Assembly: GCA_964603125.1 (NCBI GenBank) | Contig: CAZRUA010000011.1 | Coordinates: forward strand, 1-53,367 | Length of the DNA: 53,367 bases | Direction: 5' to 3' | From: CAZRUA01 sp964603125 | Lineage (GTDB): Bacteria; Bacteroidota; Bacteroidia; B-17B0; Aurantibacillaceae | Shown: piece after piece, positions 50,241-53,367 of the stretch | Layout of the letters: every line of letters starts with the position of its first letter | Position numbering within the stretch: position 1 is the first letter of the stretch | Translations under genes and position numbers: made by a program | Notes under the pieces: model-generated | Told to the model about the DNA's origin: nothing | Seen by the model: the letters and a program-made list of their open reading frames with translations, nothing else | The model's database searches: none

Positions 50241-51829
50241 TTTATGCTATGCTTTTTATATTTAATAAAATCATTATTTGATATGAGTGGACAATTTACA
50301 GATTTGTCATTTATAAAGTATGAGAATATGATTTTTTTTTGCCAAACAGTGCCAGTAATATCATAATCAGTTTTGCTATTAAAGATCAGTTCTATTATGT
50401 TAACTTTTATATACTTATTGTAGTTGTTGTTGTTAAAATAGCTCGAATGAAGTAAGTTTTCGATATACTTTGTTGTCCAATTCAACTTGCTTAGTTTGTT
50501 TTGATAAGGGGTGTAATTATTCGAAAAATTACCTTGCTGAGCTTCGTAAAATAATTGTTGTTCTAGTCTTGGATGATGTGGTGCGAAAAAGCTGGAACCA
50601 TCTGTAAATCCGGGTTTGTAAGAATATGGTATTTTTTTAAAAGGTCCTTTTATGGTGTCATTACAAACTTCAAACTCTATTTCCCAGCGTTTAATTGGGA
50701 TTCCTTTGAATACACCGTAAGGGTTAGCTAATTTTAAATTTGTTCCTAGTTGAATTGGTAAAGAGAGAATTGAAGTAAAATAGTTTTTGTTTTTCCAATT
50801 CAAAAAAGTAGATGTATTGTCATAGTAATTTAAAAAATTTAAATATCTATTTCCTATGGGAAAAAACAAGAATATGAGTAAAAGTGTTTGCAAGCATATT
50901 TGAAAGTAAATTATAGGAACGATAATTCTTAAAGTATTAATCGAGTTTAAACGAATTGTTTTGAGTTTAATATGTTTTAGCCTGTTATAGATACGTTCTC
51001 CTTGGCTTGTATTAATGAGCAAAGGTATTGCCATAATTATACTCAGTATATTAAACCAGGCATAGTTACCAATCAAAAAAATTAGTACCGAAAATATAGT
51101 AAATATATAGAAAGCAATTCCACGTGTTTTTTTATAGATAATTGCGAATGGCGCGATAACTTCAACAGCAATTAAAATAATGCTGGCCAGTGTATGAATA
51201 TAAGGAGGGAGGTGAAAAGTATAAAAAGCCAATTTACTCGGCATGGGCTGGTTTTGAAGAAAGTATTTAATGAATGCGCCATTTATTGGTACGGAATTAT
51301 TATGTAAAATAGTTACTATACCCATAGAAAACCATAAACGGAAAGCGATAAACCATAATATAAAATGGGTTAAACGAAAGTATTTCTCATGTTTATAAAT
51401 TATTGATACCAAGAAAGTAATAAATCCGGCCTCCATCAAAAAGGTATCCCAGATATATAGAAAGAAATCACTTCCCGCATTAATAATTGATAGCCAACAC
51501 GTAAGAGATACTAAAAGGCTAATACTAACGAATCTTCCTAATACTACTGATATCGATGACAGAACACCAATTATAAATATTGTAACTATGAAATTATTTG
51601 AAGAACTAAACCAAAATAAACTCGGGAATTTCCAAATAGCAGTATTTCCAAATTGTATTTTCGCTTCTTTCAAAAATGAAGCTATTGGAGCACATCCATT
51701 TTCACCAATTAAGATTTTATATTGAACAAACGAATCAAGAAAAGCAAATAGGAAAACAAAGCCTATCAGTTTTATGAATAATGTTATGAAGAATTCGCTT
51801 GAATTATTATGTGACTCCTTTATTAACAT
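50237..51829 (-). CDS. Lipase-maturation-factor (LMF1)-like membrane protein
   Basis: A 530-residue protein with nine or ten hydrophobic helices in the first 340 residues. Landmarks of the LMF family are in order: YIWDTFLMEAGFITFLV, FRLWFSMGIV, a NQPMPSKLAFYTFHLPPYIHT stretch matching the family's PLP..WY.H.LP, AWFNILSI, then NPYGVFKGIPIKRWEIEFEVCNDTI and SYKPGFTDGSSFFAPHHPRLEQQLFYEA. In animals LMF1 helps lipases fold in the ER; bacterial members are uncharacterised. The upstream ABC gene's TAA overlaps the ATG at 51829 (TAATG); an ATG ten codons earlier (51859) is possible. It is coupled to UbiA downstream. Confidence 0.85.
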   Translation of the reverse strand: MLIKESHNNSSEFFITLFIKLIGFVFLFAFLDSFVQYKILIGENGCAPIASFLKEAKIQFGNTAIWKFPSLFWFSSSNNFIVTIFIIGVLSSISVVLGRFVSISLLVSLTCWLSIINAGSDFFLYIWDTFLMEAGFITFLVSIIYKHEKYFRLTHFILWFIAFRLWFSMGIVTILHNNSVPINGAFIKYFLQNQPMPSKLAFYTFHLPPYIHTLASIILIAVEVIAPFAIIYKKTRGIAFYIFTIFSVLIFLIGNYAWFNILSIIMAIPLLINTSQGERIYNRLKHIKLKTIRLNSINTLRIIVPIIYFQICLQTLLLIFLFFPIGNRYLNFLNYYDNTSTFLNWKNKNYFTSILSLPIQLGTNLKLANPYGVFKGIPIKRWEIEFEVCNDTIKGPFKKIPYSYKPGFTDGSSFFAPHHPRLEQQLFYEAQQGNFSNNYTPYQNKLSKLNWTTKYIENLLHSSYFNNNNYNKYIKVNIIELIFNSKTDYDITGTVWQKKIIFSYFINDKSVNCPLISNNDFIKYKKHSIK

Positions 51830-52977
51830 TAATTTATTTTTATTGTTTCCCAAGCGCATATAGGTCTAAATGGGATGCCTTCATCTTCTTCGTTCCATTT
51901 TTTATTTAGCTCCCAATCAGGAAGCTGCATTTTAAATTTAGCTGCTGATTTTATTTCAAGTAAAATGCTTTCCTTATCGCCAAAAAGCAAATCAATTTTA
52001 TAATTACCTGCATTAAATATATTTGCTGGAATTGCACATGATATTTGATAACGCCCTTTTGGAAGATTTTTCTGCTTATACTCAGGGCGGTAAATTTCGC
52101 AATCGCTTAAAATATAGGAGTTGAAGTTTTTTATTTTTAAAACAACATCAATGTCTTTCTCACAATATTTTTCATATTCAACGGTCAAATTTACAATTTC
52201 ATTCAAATAATAATTTTGTTTACTTATTTTGGACGAAATATATTTAAACTCTTTGGTTTCTTTTGTTACTTCTTCTTTTTCATGAATTCTATTGTCAATT
52301 GATGTTGTATATTCTTCAATGGCTTCTTTAACTGAGCCTCTGTAGGCAATCGCTCCGTTTTGAAGCACAATACAATCGTCACATATATTTGCAATAGATG
52401 GCAAATCATGTGATATCACAATACAGGTTTTACCGTTTTTAATACGATCTTTTAATTTTTCAATTGCTTTTGTTCTAAATTCTGCATCACCTACTGCTAT
52501 AACTTCATCTAATAAAATAATGTCAAAATTAACATGTAATGCAATCGAAAATGCCAGTCGCAAGTACATTCCACTTGAATAGGATTTTACTGGCTCGTGA
52601 ATGAAATCTCTAATCCCACTAAATTCTATAATTTCTTCCAATACTTTTTGTGTATCGTTTTTTTGCATTCCAAGCATTGAGGCATTTAAGAATATGTTTT
52701 CAAGACCAGATAAATCGTGATGAAAACCAGTTCCTATTTCTAAGATCGATAGAATGCTCCCTTCATATTCAATCGTACCTGAGCTCGGTGCAATTACTTC
52801 TGATAAGATTTTAAGCAATGTACTTTTTCCTGCACCGTTATTCCCAATAATGCCTAATATCCTTCCTTTTGGTAAATCAAAGTTAATATTATTTAATGCA
52901 AAAAATGGTTCACCAGTTTTAATAGTATAAATCTTTGAAAGATCTCTAACGGATATTGCTATTCCTTTTTCTAACAT
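51829..52977 (-). CDS. ABC transporter ATPase, Wzt-like polysaccharide exporter subunit
   Basis: A 382-residue ATPase. The N-terminal 225 residues have Walker A GNNGAGKST (about 45-53), signature YSSGMYLRLAFSIAL, Walker B IILLDEVIAVGDAEF and H-loop VISHD. The remaining part, about 245-382, is a beta-sandwich like the Wzt C-terminal domain that binds the chain end of O-antigen before export. The partner permease (Wzm-like) is not in the window and may lie to the right of it. It shows the region ends with an exported surface glycan. The stop overlaps the next start. Confidence 0.93.
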   Translation of the reverse strand: MLEKGIAISVRDLSKIYTIKTGEPFFALNNINFDLPKGRILGIIGNNGAGKSTLLKILSEVIAPSSGTIEYEGSILSILEIGTGFHHDLSGLENIFLNASMLGMQKNDTQKVLEEIIEFSGIRDFIHEPVKSYSSGMYLRLAFSIALHVNFDIILLDEVIAVGDAEFRTKAIEKLKDRIKNGKTCIVISHDLPSIANICDDCIVLQNGAIAYRGSVKEAIEEYTTSIDNRIHEKEEVTKETKEFKYISSKISKQNYYLNEIVNLTVEYEKYCEKDIDVVLKIKNFNSYILSDCEIYRPEYKQKNLPKGRYQISCAIPANIFNAGNYKIDLLFGDKESILLEIKSAAKFKMQLPDWELNKKWNEEDEGIPFRPICAWETIKIN

Positions 52978-52980
52978 AAG

Positions 52981-53289
52981 CTATAAATCTTTTTCTTTCC
53001 AATTTTCTATTTGCATAAAATACATGTTCTGCAAAAAGTATCTGCTATTACCTGCGTTAATATCGATATTTGGTTTAATCAATTTCAATTCAAAAAAGTC
53101 AACAGGAAAAACATATTCTCTTAAGTTTTCAATTTTATTGATTCCAGTTAGCTCCTGAAAATCATTGGAAATAGTTAAATTTTCAAACTCTTCTACAGGT
53201 ATATCAATAGTTTTTAAGGAAGATAAAATGTATCCTTTCTTAGATTCATGATTTTTCTTGTGGCTAGATTTATAGACATGACTAATTCA
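52981..53289 (-). pseudogene. 3' part of a reading frame with no visible start (remnant or partial gene)
   Basis: On the minus strand an open frame of 102 codons runs from just after a TGA at 53289-53287 to a TAG at 52983-52981, ending LQNMYFMQIENWKEKDL. It has no ATG before residue 86 and no good alternative start, yet its composition looks coding (VEEFENLTISNDFQELTG, VFPVDFFELKLIKPNID). It probably is the tail of a disrupted gene, or a gene whose frame is broken near 53290. The last 80 nt to the window edge show no gene. No family is recognised. Confidence 0.4.
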
Positions 53290-53367
53290 CCCCTTTCCTT
53301 CAAGGGTTAATTATATCACGTATATCAAAAAAACTAAATACGTATATACTATTTTAGCTAAATGCAT

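Noticed and set aside
1..53367. CRISPR arrays, tRNA/rRNA genes, insertion sequences, integrases
   Set aside because: No repeat-spacer pattern, no tRNA-like or rRNA-like sequence, no transposase or recombinase frame seen on reading both strands.

Overview
The window is from a member of the Bacteroidota. It is strongly AT-rich. Secreted proteins end in type IX secretion C-terminal domains: CHU_C-type (type B) domains on the 91-2598 and 5133-9923 products, and a Por-type (type A) domain on the chitinase. There is a PorP/SprF-like outer-membrane protein, and several genes are preceded by the phylum's -7 element TAnnTTTG rather than by a sigma70-type -10 box. Order and genus cannot be fixed from the sequence. 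I see no tRNA, rRNA, CRISPR array, transposase, integrase or prophage gene.

Layout. (1) 0-16.5 kb: secretion and signalling. A CotH/lamin-tail cargo protein with an adjacent SprF-like protein, a serine palmitoyltransferase-type acyltransferase, a giant CHU_C protein, a GT4 glycosyltransferase, and a SiaA/SiaB/SiaC-like phosphatase-kinase-phosphoprotein set in which the phosphatase is fused to a periplasmic two-component-type propeller sensor. (2) 16.5-20 kb: a minus-strand operon asnA - pheA - DAHP synthase/chorismate mutase. Its 5' leader is the most remarkable part of the window. After a good promoter come two tandem transcription attenuators, each with a tiny leader ORF rich in both Asn and Phe codons (MKKLNNNNFCFFNNNN and MRTNNFNNFFNHYPQ), an antiterminator arm, and an intrinsic terminator. 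(3) 20-36 kb: mostly housekeeping and sensory genes: valS, fabI, a GNAT, a secreted GH18 chitinase, a TPR-like protein, a tiny Cys-pair-rich exported protein, dapA with a class III aminotransferase and a GT2, a TPR histidine kinase with its LuxR-type response regulator, and a TMTC-like membrane TPR protein.

(4) 36-53.4 kb: an accessory biosynthetic/surface-glycan region. On the plus strand: a stand-alone ACP, a FabH-like ketosynthase, a DPM-type GT2 and a PseH-like GNAT, all with TAATG-type start/stop overlaps; then glycosyltransferases, an asparagine-synthetase-like enzyme without its glutaminase cysteine, a PhyH-type dioxygenase, a B12-type radical SAM protein and a pentaheme cytochrome c. 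On the minus strand: a Wzt-like ABC ATPase, a lipase-maturation-factor-like membrane protein, a UbiA prenyltransferase, a 2OG-Fe(II) oxygenase, an FGE/SUMF1-like protein, a FISUMP protein and a second PhyH-type protein whose iron ligand Asp is Asn. The set suggests synthesis, acylation, oxidation and export of a surface glycan or lipid-linked product, but the product cannot be named. The right edge holds the 3' part of a further reading frame with no visible start.

Working logic of the main find: the first enzyme of the aromatic pathway (DAHP synthase/chorismate mutase) and prephenate dehydratase make phenylalanine precursors, and AsnA makes asparagine. Both amino acids are read out by ribosomes on two successive leader peptides ahead of a single operon. 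Statements on families come from general knowledge; no database search was run.
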